From Tumebacillus amylolyticus (lineage in GTDB: Bacteria; Bacillota; Bacilli; Tumebacillales; Tumebacillaceae), in the NCBI RefSeq assembly GCF_016722965.1, contig NZ_JAEQNB010000001.1, positions 893,245 to 957,244 on the forward strand: DNA of 64,000 nucleotides. Direction: 5' to 3'. Positions 25,793 to 33,945 of the stretch are shown here, one piece after another. The notes under the pieces are model-generated. The model did no database searches, had not been told where the DNA came from, and saw nothing but the letters and a program-made list of their open reading frames with translations. The stretch's first letter is position 1, and each line of letters opens with the position of its first letter. The translations under genes and the position numbers were made by a program.

Positions 25793-25808
25793 TGGCACGC
25801 TTCTTGCA
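25793..25808 (+). promoter_or_regulatory. Sigma-54 (-24/-12) promoter of rocDA
   Basis: TGGCAC at 25793 and TTGCA at 25804 match the sigma-54 consensus TGGCACG-N4-TTGCA closely, with the conserved GG and GC in phase. The start of rocD is 47 bp downstream. Confidence 0.9.
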
Positions 25809-25854
25809 ATTCAAGTAAGTAAGAAATCCCACGCAACCAAGGAGGAACTCCCTC

Positions 25855-27063
25855 ATGACGAAAACCCAACGCATTATCGACCAAACCGAACAATTCGGTG
25901 CACATAACTATCATCCGCTTCCGATCGTCATCGCAGAAGCTGAAGGCGTCTGGGTTCAAGACCCGGAAGGCAACAAATACATGGATATGCTCTCCGCATA
26001 CTCCGCGCTCAACCAAGGACACCGCCACCCGAAGATCATCCAAGCGCTCAAGGACCAAGCGGACAAAGTCACGCTGACCTCCCGCGCGTTCCACAGCGAA
26101 CGTCTGGGCGAGTTCTACGAAAAACTCGTCAAGCTGACCGGCAAGAACATGATTCTCCCGATGAACACCGGCGCCGAAGCGGTTGAAACCGCGGTCAAAG
26201 CGGTCCGCCGCTGGGCGTACGATGTGAAAAAAGTTCAAGAGAACATGGCGGAGATCATCGTCTGCGAAGGCAACTTCCACGGCCGCACCACGACGATCAC
26301 GTCGTTCTCGTCCGACGAATCGTACCGTCGCGGTTTCGGTCCGTTCACCCCGGGCTTCAAGATCATCCCGTACGGCGACCTCGACGCATTGAAAGCGGCG
26401 ATCACCCCGAACACCGCAGCGTTCATCGTTGAACCGATCCAAGGCGAAGCGGGCATCCTCATCCCGCGCGAAGGCTTCCTCAAAGAAGCGTACGAAACCT
26501 GCAAATCGAACAACGTCCTGTTCGTCGCCGACGAGATTCAGACCGGCTTCGGTCGCACGGGCCGACTGTTCGCTTCGCAATGGGAAGACTTCACCCCGGA
26601 CATGTACATCATGGGCAAAGCACTGGGCGGCGGGGTATTCCCGATCTCCGCAGTGGCGGCCGACAGCGAAGTCCTCGGCGTGTTTGAACCGGGCTCCCAC
26701 GGCTCGACGTTCGGCGGCAACCCGCTCGGTTGCGCAGTGGCCATCGCGGCGCTCGACGTCATCGAAGAGGAGCAACTCGTCCAACGCTCGCTCGAACTCG
26801 GCGCGTACTTCATCGAAAAACTCCGCGAGATCAACAACCCGGAGATCAAGGACATCCGCGGCCGTGGTCTGTTCATCGGCGTGGAACTGACGGGCCGCGC
26901 ACGCCCGTACTGCGAGAAGCTCAAAGAACTCGGCCTGCTCTGCAAAGAAACCCACGAAACCACGATCCGTTTCGCACCGCCGCTCACGATCAAGCAAGAC
27001 GAACTCGACTGGGCGATTGCCCGCATCAAACAAGTTCTCGACGTCGCAAACGTCGCCAACTAA
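25855..27063 (+). CDS. rocD: Ornithine--oxo-acid aminotransferase
   Basis: A 402-residue class-III PLP aminotransferase that converts ornithine and 2-oxoglutarate to glutamate semialdehyde and glutamate. Landmarks are [18 protein letters not shown] near residue 103, the Asp motif [14 protein letters not shown] near 223, the PLP lysine in [12 protein letters not shown] near 254 and the phosphate loop [10 protein letters not shown] near 283. The NYHPLP opening is typical of RocD. Length is normal. It is the first gene behind the sigma-54 promoter and is co-transcribed with rocA. Confidence 0.93.
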   Translation: MTKTQRIIDQTEQFGAHNYHPLPIVIAEAEGVWVQDPEGNKYMDMLSAYSALNQGHRHPKIIQALKDQADKVTLTSRAFHSERLGEFYEKLVKLTGKNMILPMNTGAEAVETAVKAVRRWAYDVKKVQENMAEIIVCEGNFHGRTTTITSFSSDESYRRGFGPFTPGFKIIPYGDLDALKAAITPNTAAFIVEPIQGEAGILIPREGFLKEAYETCKSNNVLFVADEIQTGFGRTGRLFASQWEDFTPDMYIMGKALGGGVFPISAVAADSEVLGVFEPGSHGSTFGGNPLGCAVAIAALDVIEEEQLVQRSLELGAYFIEKLREINNPEIKDIRGRGLFIGVELTGRARPYCEKLKELGLLCKETHETTIRFAPPLTIKQDELDWAIARIKQVLDVANVAN

Positions 27064-27084
27064 TTGAGAGGAGACTTGAAAACC

Positions 27085-28680
27085 ATGACGACGCAAACCA
27101 CGCAACTCGCGGCACGCAAGATCCCGACCTACGCACCGGAGGCGTTCACCGATTTCACCCGCCCGGAGAACCAGCAAGCAATGGAGGCAGCTCTGACCAA
27201 GATCAAGTCCCAACTCGGTCGTGACCTCCCGCTGCACATCGGCGGCGAATTGATCCACACCGAAGGCAAAATCACCTCGATCAACCCGGGTCGCACCGAC
27301 GAAGTGATCGGCCGCGTCTCCAAAGCGTCCCAAGAACTCGCGGAACAAGCGATGCAATCCGCTCTGACCGCGTTCGAATCTTGGAAAAAGGTGCCGGCCC
27401 GCGAGCGCGCCGAATACCTGTTCCGCGCCGCCGAACTCATGCGCGAACGCAAGCACGAGTTCTCCGCGATGATGATCCTCGAAGCGGGCAAGAACTACGC
27501 AGAAGCAGACTGCGACACCGCCGAAGCGATCGACTTCATGGAGTTCTACGCTCGTGAAGCGATTCGCCTGAGCGAAACGAACATCCACCACCCGCTGACC
27601 AAGATCGATTCCGAAGAGAACATGCTGACCTACATTCCGCTGGGCGTCGGTTTCGTCATCCCGCCGTGGAACTTCCCGCTGGCGATCTGCGTCGGCATGA
27701 CGACGGCTGCCATCGTTTCGGGCAACACCGTGCTGCTCAAGCCGTCCTCGATCACTCCGGTTATCGCGCACATGTTTGTTGAATTGATGGAAGAAGTCGG
27801 TCTCCCGGCAGGCGTCCTCAACTTCATCCCGGGCTCCTCGGCAGAAGTCGGCGACTACCTGACCTCGCACGCGAAGACTCGTTTCATCTCCTTCACGGGC
27901 TCCAAGGAAGTCGGCCTGCACATCAACAAACTGGCGGCCGAAACGGCGGAGGGCCAGATCTGGATCAAGCGCGTCGTCGCCGAGATGGGCGGCAAGGACG
28001 GCATCGTCGTCGACGAAACGGCAGACCTCGACGCAGCAGCGGCGTCCATCGTGGCATCTGCGTTCGGTTTCCAAGGCCAGAAGTGCTCCGCAGGTTCCCG
28101 TGCGGTCATCGTCGAGTCTGTGTACGACGAAGTGGTCGAGAAAGTCGTCGCCCTGACGAAAAACCTGAAAATCGGTCTCCCGGAAGAAAACTTCGCGGCA
28201 GGTCCGGTTTCTGACAAAAACGCCTACGAAAAAATTCTCGAATACATCGAGATCGGCAAGAACGAAGGTCGTCTCGTTGCAGGCGGCGCCAAGGCGGAGG
28301 AAGCGGGCAACGGCTTCTACATCCAGCCGACCGTGTTTGCAGACGTGGCTCCGAACGCACGCATCATGAAGGAAGAAATCTTCGGCCCGGTGCTGGCGAT
28401 TGCTAAAGCGAAAGACTGGCAAGAAGCGATTGCGATCTACAACAACACCGAGTTCGGTCTGACGGGCTCCTTCTACTCCAACGACGAAGTTCGCATCGCA
28501 GAAGCACTCGATACGATGCACTGCGGCAACCTCTACATCAACCGCAAATGCACAGGCGCTCTCGTGGGCGTGCATCCGTTTGGAGGCTTCAACATGTCCG
28601 GCACCGACTCCAAAGCGGGCGGCCATGATTACCTCTTGCTGTTCACCCAAGCGAAATTGGCTTCGCGGAAAGTGAAGTAA
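27085..28680 (+). CDS. rocA: 1-pyrroline-5-carboxylate (glutamate semialdehyde) dehydrogenase
   Basis: A 531-residue aldehyde dehydrogenase superfamily enzyme that oxidises glutamate semialdehyde to glutamate with NAD. The cofactor-site Asn is in [10 protein letters not shown] (about 190), the base Glu in VAEMGGKD (about 298) and the nucleophile Cys in GQKCSAGSR (about 333). The closing [14 protein letters not shown] fits the P5C dehydrogenase group. The start is the ATG at 27085 behind GAGAGGAG. It completes ornithine catabolism with rocD, 21 bp upstream. A minus-strand open frame spans it but is a codon-bias shadow. Confidence 0.92.
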   Translation: MTTQTTQLAARKIPTYAPEAFTDFTRPENQQAMEAALTKIKSQLGRDLPLHIGGELIHTEGKITSINPGRTDEVIGRVSKASQELAEQAMQSALTAFESWKKVPARERAEYLFRAAELMRERKHEFSAMMILEAGKNYAEADCDTAEAIDFMEFYAREAIRLSETNIHHPLTKIDSEENMLTYIPLGVGFVIPPWNFPLAICVGMTTAAIVSGNTVLLKPSSITPVIAHMFVELMEEVGLPAGVLNFIPGSSAEVGDYLTSHAKTRFISFTGSKEVGLHINKLAAETAEGQIWIKRVVAEMGGKDGIVVDETADLDAAAASIVASAFGFQGQKCSAGSRAVIVESVYDEVVEKVVALTKNLKIGLPEENFAAGPVSDKNAYEKILEYIEIGKNEGRLVAGGAKAEEAGNGFYIQPTVFADVAPNARIMKEEIFGPVLAIAKAKDWQEAIAIYNNTEFGLTGSFYSNDEVRIAEALDTMHCGNLYINRKCTGALVGVHPFGGFNMSGTDSKAGGHDYLLLFTQAKLASRKVK

Positions 28681-28681
28681 G

Positions 28682-28724
28682 AAAAAAAGAACTTGGGGCG
28701 TGAGTGCCTCAAGTTCTTTTTTTT
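28682..28724. terminator. Terminator of rocDA (bidirectional)
   Basis: AAAAAAAGAACTTG ... CAAGTTCTTTTTTTT hairpin between convergent genes. Confidence 0.85.
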
Positions 28725-28727
28725 ATC

Positions 28728-29639
28728 TCATCCGTAGGCTTGTGAGGAGATGGCGAAGAGGGAGCTGTGTCTCGGCGGGAGTTGCTCGCCCCCGATCAGC
28801 ATGATCGGGGGGACGTTCGCCAAGTGGAAGCCGCGAAGGGGCATTGCTTCTACGAGTTCGGTCTGCTCTGTGGGGATGTCGATCCGCAGAGCCCCGTCAT
28901 GGCGGCGGGCGAGGTGTTCAACCAGCATCAAGGCAAGTTGTGCATCTGGTGCGACCACCGGGCCGATGACGCGGTAGATTGGGCCTTGCACCGCGAGTGC
29001 AAATCCCACAATCTCACCAGCCTTACGAAGCACCATCCCATCCGAAGCCTGTGCAATCCGCATCTGCAAAAACTTCCGACGCCGAGCACCGATGGAGAGG
29101 GCGTCGAGCTCCAGGATGCGCTCAAAGTCAGCCGAGCGTATAGGAGCAAGATCAAACCCATCATCAAATCTCAACGCTTCGAGTTCGTGAGCATTGCCTG
29201 CTCGAAACAGTTCGAGTTTCGGACCCTCTGCTGTCTCAAGCGTTTCCTTTACCGGAACGTACCGTTCCGCGAGGTATTTATGCAGGGTTCCCACAGTATG
29301 GAAGCCCATTGCTTCATATAAGAACTTGCCCTGCGCCGTTGCACAGAGCATCGTAGGAATATCGGGGACTTCCTCCAGAACGCGTTCCATGACCTTCGTT
29401 CCCAGACCTTGGCGACGCTGACTCGGGTCGACCATGACCCCGCCGATGGAAGCGAGGCCTTCATAGGGAAACACCGCCGCACTGGAAACGACGCGACCTT
29501 CCTCATTCACATGTCCATATGCAATCCCGACCGTCAACAGCAACCGCAACTCCGGCGGTGCATAGTCCCAGCCGAGCTTCGTCGACAACGCAACCAAGTC
29601 CTCGATATGTCCTTCATCCAGTCTGACAAGTTGTAACAT
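28728..29639 (-). CDS. Tandem GNAT-domain acetyltransferase
   Basis: A 303-residue protein with an N-terminal GNAT domain. The acetyl-CoA loop reads RRQGLGTKVM near residue 77, followed by LYEAMGFHTVGTLHKY. A second, more divergent GNAT-like half (about 140-290) includes ALAVQGPIYRVIGPVVA. This layout matches the Eis-like or GNAT pair annotated in many Bacilli. The substrate is unknown. The start at 29639 is preceded by GAGGTGG. Confidence 0.8.
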   Translation of the reverse strand: MLQLVRLDEGHIEDLVALSTKLGWDYAPPELRLLLTVGIAYGHVNEEGRVVSSAAVFPYEGLASIGGVMVDPSQRRQGLGTKVMERVLEEVPDIPTMLCATAQGKFLYEAMGFHTVGTLHKYLAERYVPVKETLETAEGPKLELFRAGNAHELEALRFDDGFDLAPIRSADFERILELDALSIGARRRKFLQMRIAQASDGMVLRKAGEIVGFALAVQGPIYRVIGPVVAPDAQLALMLVEHLARRHDGALRIDIPTEQTELVEAMPLRGFHLANVPPIMLIGGEQLPPRHSSLFAISSQAYG

Positions 29640-29700
29640 TCGGCCACCTCATTCCTAGCCCCCATTCTACCAAAAATCGTACAGGAGTTGAATAACCCCC

Positions 29701-30213
29701 ATGTCGTTTGAAATTCGGATTTTGAATCAACATTGGATATCCCCGGACGCCGGATCTTATGATCTCTGCTCACACGGAGAAATCTATTTGCAAGTGAACA
29801 ACACCGTCCTCTCCGACGTGGGACAGGATTGGACGCTCAACGTAACCGGGTTGCAGTTACTGAGATCACTGAAGAACGGTCGCGATCAAGAGAACAGCCA
29901 AAACCAAGCCATGTTCAATTGTTGTGGCGAGATATTCCCCGGTATGGGCTGCCCGACCCAAGTGGATTGGGACGTTGAACTCGCGGGAGAAGAGGTACGC
30001 CTCTCGAACTTTCGCAATTGTCCTGAATGGTCTGGTCGTTCTCAACACTACCCGGATCTACAGGCACGTATCTCCCGCGCAGAGTACCGCGAACAAGTCC
30101 TGACGTTCGCCCGCCAAGCCAAGGAGTTCTACTTCACAGCCATCAAAACGGAAACAGATGAGTACGTAGAAGAATTCTGGAAGGAATACGACGACCTCCT
30201 CAACACCGTGTAA
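29701..30213 (+). CDS. Hypothetical protein
   Basis: A 170-residue soluble protein that I do not recognise. It has a beta-rich first half (FEIRILNQHWIS, GEIYLQVN) and an acidic helical end (EEFWKEYDDLLNTV). CCGEIFPGMGC near residue 74 clusters three cysteines and could bind a metal. It stands alone between two convergent or divergent neighbours and ends at a bidirectional terminator. The ribosome-binding AGGAG is about 12 bases from the ATG, which is long but tolerable. Confidence 0.6.
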   Translation: MSFEIRILNQHWISPDAGSYDLCSHGEIYLQVNNTVLSDVGQDWTLNVTGLQLLRSLKNGRDQENSQNQAMFNCCGEIFPGMGCPTQVDWDVELAGEEVRLSNFRNCPEWSGRSQHYPDLQARISRAEYREQVLTFARQAKEFYFTAIKTETDEYVEEFWKEYDDLLNTV

Positions 30214-30216
30214 TGC

Positions 30217-30259
30217 AAAAAGAGGATCGACCCGCCGCAGCGGATCGATCCTTTTTTTT
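30217..30259. terminator. Bidirectional terminator
   Basis: GGATCGA ... TCGATCC stem with an inner CG-rich part, A-run before and T-run after, between convergent genes. Confidence 0.85.
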
Positions 30260-30269
30260 CTACAACTCA

Positions 30270-31061
30270 CTACGCCCCGAGGAAGTCGAGGAGCATGTCG
30301 TTGAACTGTACCGGAATCTCCATGTTGACGATGTGCGCGAGGTTGGGGAGCACTTCCAACTCGGACAGGACGATGCGCCCGTGCAGGTAGGTCGCGATCT
30401 GCGAGATGTCCGGGTAGTCGAGTTCCCCCGCGATGATCAGGGTCGGCGATTTGATCTCCTGCACGCGCTGGATGACCGGCGGTTGGAGGAACTTCGGGAA
30501 GTTCTCCGGCTTCGGCAGAGCGAATGCATGGAACACCATGTCGAGGAATCGCTCGCGAATCTCCGTCGCCACGCGTCCCGGTGCTTGCCCCGGCCCTTCG
30601 AGCCATTGGTTCGCAAACACGTTCGCCACTGCGCTCACATCTGCGGTTTGTACCACAGCGTTGAACGTCTCGATGTCCGCTTTGCGAATCTCGGTCATCG
30701 GGAAGCCGTTGAGACCTGCGGAGACGAGAACGAGTTTGTTGACGCGATCCGGATAGGCGAGCGCGAATTCCTGCGCGGTGTACCCGCCAAACGACAGCCC
30801 GCAGACATGCGTCTTCTCAATCTCGAGGTGGTCGAGCAGGGCCGCGAGATCGTCGAAATGGGAAAAGTCCCCCGCCGACGGACCCGATTGCCCAAAGCCG
30901 CGCATGTCGTAGCGCACGACTTGGAAATGCTTCTGCAACTCGGCAAACTGCTCGTCCCACAACCGGCAGTCCAAGTTAAAACCGTGGATCAACACCAACG
31001 GATGCCCACTCCCCGCCATTTCGTAATAGAGGGAGGTACCGTTGACTTCTGCGTATGCCAT
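30270..31061 (-). CDS. Alpha/beta hydrolase
   Basis: A 263-residue alpha/beta-hydrolase fold enzyme. The oxyanion-hole motif is LIHGFNLD near residue 25, the nucleophile elbow GLSFGGYT near 93, the acid in LIIAGELDYP near 212 and the catalytic His in NLAHIVNME near 242. It lacks a signal peptide. The closest style is that of 3-oxoadipate enol-lactonase or non-haem haloperoxidase relatives, but the substrate is open. The start has AGGTGA upstream. Confidence 0.88.
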   Translation of the reverse strand: MAYAEVNGTSLYYEMAGSGHPLVLIHGFNLDCRLWDEQFAELQKHFQVVRYDMRGFGQSGPSAGDFSHFDDLAALLDHLEIEKTHVCGLSFGGYTAQEFALAYPDRVNKLVLVSAGLNGFPMTEIRKADIETFNAVVQTADVSAVANVFANQWLEGPGQAPGRVATEIRERFLDMVFHAFALPKPENFPKFLQPPVIQRVQEIKSPTLIIAGELDYPDISQIATYLHGRIVLSELEVLPNLAHIVNMEIPVQFNDMLLDFLGA

Positions 31062-31105
31062 TCAGTGAGTCACCTGTCTTTCTGGAGTATCGTAAGTGTA
31101 CATAG

Positions 31106-31135
31106 TTTACCAGACATTGGGCGACAGTGTACAAT
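31106..31135 (+). promoter_or_regulatory. Sigma-A promoter of the SLOG/TPR operon
   Basis: TTTACC, 18-bp spacer, TACAAT. Two copies of GTGTACA flank the promoter region (31096-31102 and 31127-31133) and could be an operator. Confidence 0.5.
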
Positions 31136-31158
31136 CAAGAAAAAAGGGGGGTGGTCGC

Positions 31159-31797
31159 ATGAATCAAATCCAAGTTGGAATTACGGGGCATCGTGATTTG
31201 CGAAGCGAAGATTTGCTGAACTTGAGTGATCGTGTGCGTGAATTTTTTGAAAAGGTCGAACGTTCGAATCCAGGTTCAGACTTGATCCTCATGTCGCCGC
31301 TTGCGGACGGTGCGGATCGCTTGGTAGCTAAACTTGCAATTGAAGTAAAATGGAAGGTGATCGCTTTGCTTCCGATGCCGGTTTCTGAATACGAAAATGA
31401 CTTTGAGACAGCAGAGTCCTTGACTGAGTTCCGGGAACTGCTGGAACAGGTGGATCGCTGTGTGGAAATCCCCTTGGTCGAAGGAAACACTTTGGAAAAC
31501 ATCCAAGGGTGGGGCGAGAACCGCGCCAAGCAATACGTATTCGTAGGGGCCTACACCGTGCGACACAGCCACATCCTGCTTGCTCTGTGGAACGGAGAAG
31601 ATCCGAAACTTCCGGGTGGTACGGCAGAAGTTGTTCAGTTTATGCGAACCGGAGAAATACCAGCTGAGTTTGAGCCAACCACTCACCCGGTTCCACCAAC
31701 GGCTGGCGGAAGTGTCTATCACATCGTGACGCCGAGAAAAAGCAATCCGGTGACGGTAGGGAGCGCATTCGAGGTAAAGGAGTACGAATCCAGATGA
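31159..31797 (+). CDS. SLOG-like Rossmann-fold protein
   Basis: A 212-residue protein beginning IQVGITGHRDLRSEDL, followed by LMSPLADGADRLVAKLAI and KVIALLPMP. These match the SLOG/LOG-like Rossmann fold that Burroughs, Aravind and colleagues placed in nucleotide-centred conflict systems, where it may sense or make a nucleotide signal. The ATG at 31159 follows AAAGGGGGG. The last codons overlap the next gene by four bases, so the two are coupled. The pair fits the SLOG plus effector architectures. Function is inferred; no partner cyclase is seen. Confidence 0.65.
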   Translation: MNQIQVGITGHRDLRSEDLLNLSDRVREFFEKVERSNPGSDLILMSPLADGADRLVAKLAIEVKWKVIALLPMPVSEYENDFETAESLTEFRELLEQVDRCVEIPLVEGNTLENIQGWGENRAKQYVFVGAYTVRHSHILLALWNGEDPKLPGGTAEVVQFMRTGEIPAEFEPTTHPVPPTAGGSVYHIVTPRKSNPVTVGSAFEVKEYESR

Positions 31798-33020
31798 GTG
31801 AGCAGAAGAAACTGTGTTTTGTTGCAATGGGGTACGGGGAGAAGGTCGACTATCCTACAGGTCGACTTTTGAACATGGATGCGACCTACTTTAACGTTAT
31901 CAAGCAAGCGGTTGAAGCGGCGGGTTTGCATTGTGTACGGGCTGATGAACTCATTCATTCTGGAACGATTGATGTCCCGATGTATGAGTATTTATTGAAA
32001 GCAGATGTCGTGATTGCAGATCTTTCTACGTACAACGCCAACGCGTTGTATGAGTTGGGAGTCCGGCACGCCCTCAAGCCGCACACGACGCTTTTGATCG
32101 CCGAGTCGAAGTTTCAAAACCCCTTTGATCTCGGCCATACCGTGATCCGACGGTATGAGCACTTGGGAAAAGACATTGGGTATTCGGAAGCCACGCGCTT
32201 CCAAAAAGAGCTGAAGGAAGCCATTCAGGAAATCCTGAAGAATCCCCAGATCGACAGCCCGGTGTACACCTATTTGAAAGACTTGAAAGGGTTTGAAGAG
32301 AGCAGAGTGGTTCAGGAACTGCCGATTCCGGATGGAAGCGATTTGCAAACTCTGAACAAGATCGTGGAACGTGGGCAAAAAGCATTGGACGAAGGGGAGT
32401 TTTTGCGGGCCAAGGAACTGTTTGGCATGGCGGGAGAGATGGACCCTCAGAACTCCTTTTTCGTTCAACGACGGGTCTTAGCCACCTACAAATCAAAGAG
32501 CCCAACGGCTGTTGAAGCTTTGCGCGAAGCTTGGTCAATGCTCGAACCTTTGGATGTGCAACGGTCGGCCGACCCGGAAACATTGGGTCTTGCAGGGGCA
32601 GTACAAAAACGGTTGTGGGAAGAACTGCACGAAATCGGGTATTTGGATCGAGCGATTGGGTACTATGAGCGAGGGTTTTATATCAAACGCGACTACTACA
32701 ACGGGATCAACTTCGCGTTCCTCTTGAATGTACGGGGCCGAATTGTAACTGGAGATGACCGGATTGCCGATCAAGTCTTGGCAAATCGTGTCCGCAAACA
32801 AGTTGTGGAGATCTGTCAAGAGTTGATGAGGTCGGACTTCGATCAGCGCAGCGACCAATATTGGATTCTGGCGACCTTGGAGGAGGCTTATTTCGGGCTC
32901 CAACAAGAGGCAGAGTATCTGGAAGCCAAGCAAAGAGCCGAGCAAGCAGCGAATCAGGCTTGGGAACGTACATCGACCGAGGAACAACTTGAGAAGTTAC
33001 GCGCTTTGTTGGAAGGATAA
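31794..33020 (+). CDS. NDT-like/TPR-S (TRAFs-binding-like) protein
   Basis: A 408-residue two-domain protein. Residues 1-125 look like a nucleoside-deoxyribosyltransferase- or TIR-like Rossmann domain: KLCFVAMGYG, then VVIADLSTYNANALYELG, the Asp-Leu-Ser and Asn-x-x-Tyr-Glu-Leu-Gly signature of that group. From about 165 on is a helical-repeat region (LQTLNKIVERGQKALDEGEF) like the DUF4071/TPR-S domain first annotated as TRAFs-binding in kinases. TPR-S and NDT domains recur in prokaryotic immune modules. It overlaps the SLOG gene and ends in a strong terminator. Confidence 0.7.
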   Translation: MSEQKKLCFVAMGYGEKVDYPTGRLLNMDATYFNVIKQAVEAAGLHCVRADELIHSGTIDVPMYEYLLKADVVIADLSTYNANALYELGVRHALKPHTTLLIAESKFQNPFDLGHTVIRRYEHLGKDIGYSEATRFQKELKEAIQEILKNPQIDSPVYTYLKDLKGFEESRVVQELPIPDGSDLQTLNKIVERGQKALDEGEFLRAKELFGMAGEMDPQNSFFVQRRVLATYKSKSPTAVEALREAWSMLEPLDVQRSADPETLGLAGAVQKRLWEELHEIGYLDRAIGYYERGFYIKRDYYNGINFAFLLNVRGRIVTGDDRIADQVLANRVRKQVVEICQELMRSDFDQRSDQYWILATLEEAYFGLQQEAEYLEAKQRAEQAANQAWERTSTEEQLEKLRALLEG

Positions 33021-33065
33021 AAAAGGAGGACTGTTGGCACACAGGTCAACAGTCCTCCTTTTTCT
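33021..33065 (+). terminator. Terminator of the SLOG/TPR operon
   Basis: GGAGGACTGTTG ... CAACAGTCCTCC 12-bp stem with A-run and T-run flanks. Confidence 0.88.
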
Positions 33066-33079
33066 TTTTCCGGATCACA

Positions 33080-33108
33080 TTGTCTATCTAGTTTAGAACT
33101 CATATAAT
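33080..33108 (+). promoter_or_regulatory. Sigma-A promoter of the TIR-like/helicase operon
   Basis: TTGTCT, 17-bp spacer, perfect TATAAT, about 35 bp upstream of the TIR-like gene. Confidence 0.75.
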
Positions 33109-33142
33109 TGAAGTCATAAGATTTTTATCAGAGGTGATGGGG

Positions 33143-33934
33143 TTGTATTATCACGTAAAAGTTCAAACTCGAGATGGTCAAACTCTCTATGAGATAGATC
33201 ATACCGGACTTACGTTTATCAAGAACAATATCATCGAGCCATTCCTGAAAAAGGAAAGCATTTGGGCTCAAGAATCAGAAATTCCTTATGAGAATATTAG
33301 GAGATTCCTAATTACGAAGACAGATATGTTATCTGCGCGTTTAGTAAGCGAGAATTACAAGGCGACTTATCTTTATCCAAGCTTGAAGAAGTCACGAGAG
33401 TATCTCGTTACGGAGGGCAAACATGCAGTAGATATCACCGATAATCTCTTGGAGACGATCCGTTTGACTCCAGACGTGCAGAAAAACGAAGATTCAGTTA
33501 TCGAGATGCCCGTATCCACCCAACCTACATTATTTCTTGCTTACAGCTACAGCAAAGAAGACGAAGAATTGGTATCTGGAATGAAGACTTTTTTACAGCG
33601 AAAATATGAAGTCTTAGACGGAAAAGCCAGTAAGTTGGGATCTGTATCGGGAACGGTGTTGGACAAGATTCGCCGCTCGGACCTCGCTGTGTTTGTCATG
33701 ACGCAGCGGGAACGAAAAGAATCTGGCACCTACACAACCTCAGGATGGCTCATCGAAGAAAAAGGGGCGGCGATCGCCTTGGGCAAGAAAGTAGCAATTC
33801 TGGTTGAATCCGATGTGGACCGAAACGACATTGGAGGTTTGCACGGTGATTCGCAGTGGCTGTCGTTTACCCGCAATAATTTTATGAAGGTGGTCATGGA
33901 CTTGGAAGTTATCTTGACTAACAGCGTGTCGTAA
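33143..33934 (+). CDS. TIR-like domain protein
   Basis: A 263-residue protein. The C-terminal half (about 125-263) has a TIR-like pattern: TLFLAYSYSKEDEELVSGM, LDKIRRSDLAVFVMTQRE, GWLIEEKGAAIALGKKVAIL. These fit strand A, an Asp/Glu region and the later strand with a conserved Glu. The N-terminal 120 residues are of unknown type and may be the sensor. The start is set at the TTG at 33143 because GAGGTGAT lies eight bases upstream; the ATG at 33137 is too close to it. It is followed 11 bp later by the helicase gene. NADase or nucleotide-related effector activity is possible but unproven. Confidence 0.6.
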   Translation: MYYHVKVQTRDGQTLYEIDHTGLTFIKNNIIEPFLKKESIWAQESEIPYENIRRFLITKTDMLSARLVSENYKATYLYPSLKKSREYLVTEGKHAVDITDNLLETIRLTPDVQKNEDSVIEMPVSTQPTLFLAYSYSKEDEELVSGMKTFLQRKYEVLDGKASKLGSVSGTVLDKIRRSDLAVFVMTQRERKESGTYTTSGWLIEEKGAAIALGKKVAILVESDVDRNDIGGLHGDSQWLSFTRNNFMKVVMDLEVILTNSVS

Positions 33935-33945
33935 AGGGGATTTGC

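Noticed and set aside
25696..28650. Long minus-strand open frame upstream of rocR, continuous with it
   Set aside because: It is antisense to rocD and rocA, has an Arg/Asp/Glu-rich composition typical of reverse reading of GC-biased genes, and the real rocR start has a proper ribosome-binding site at 25695.
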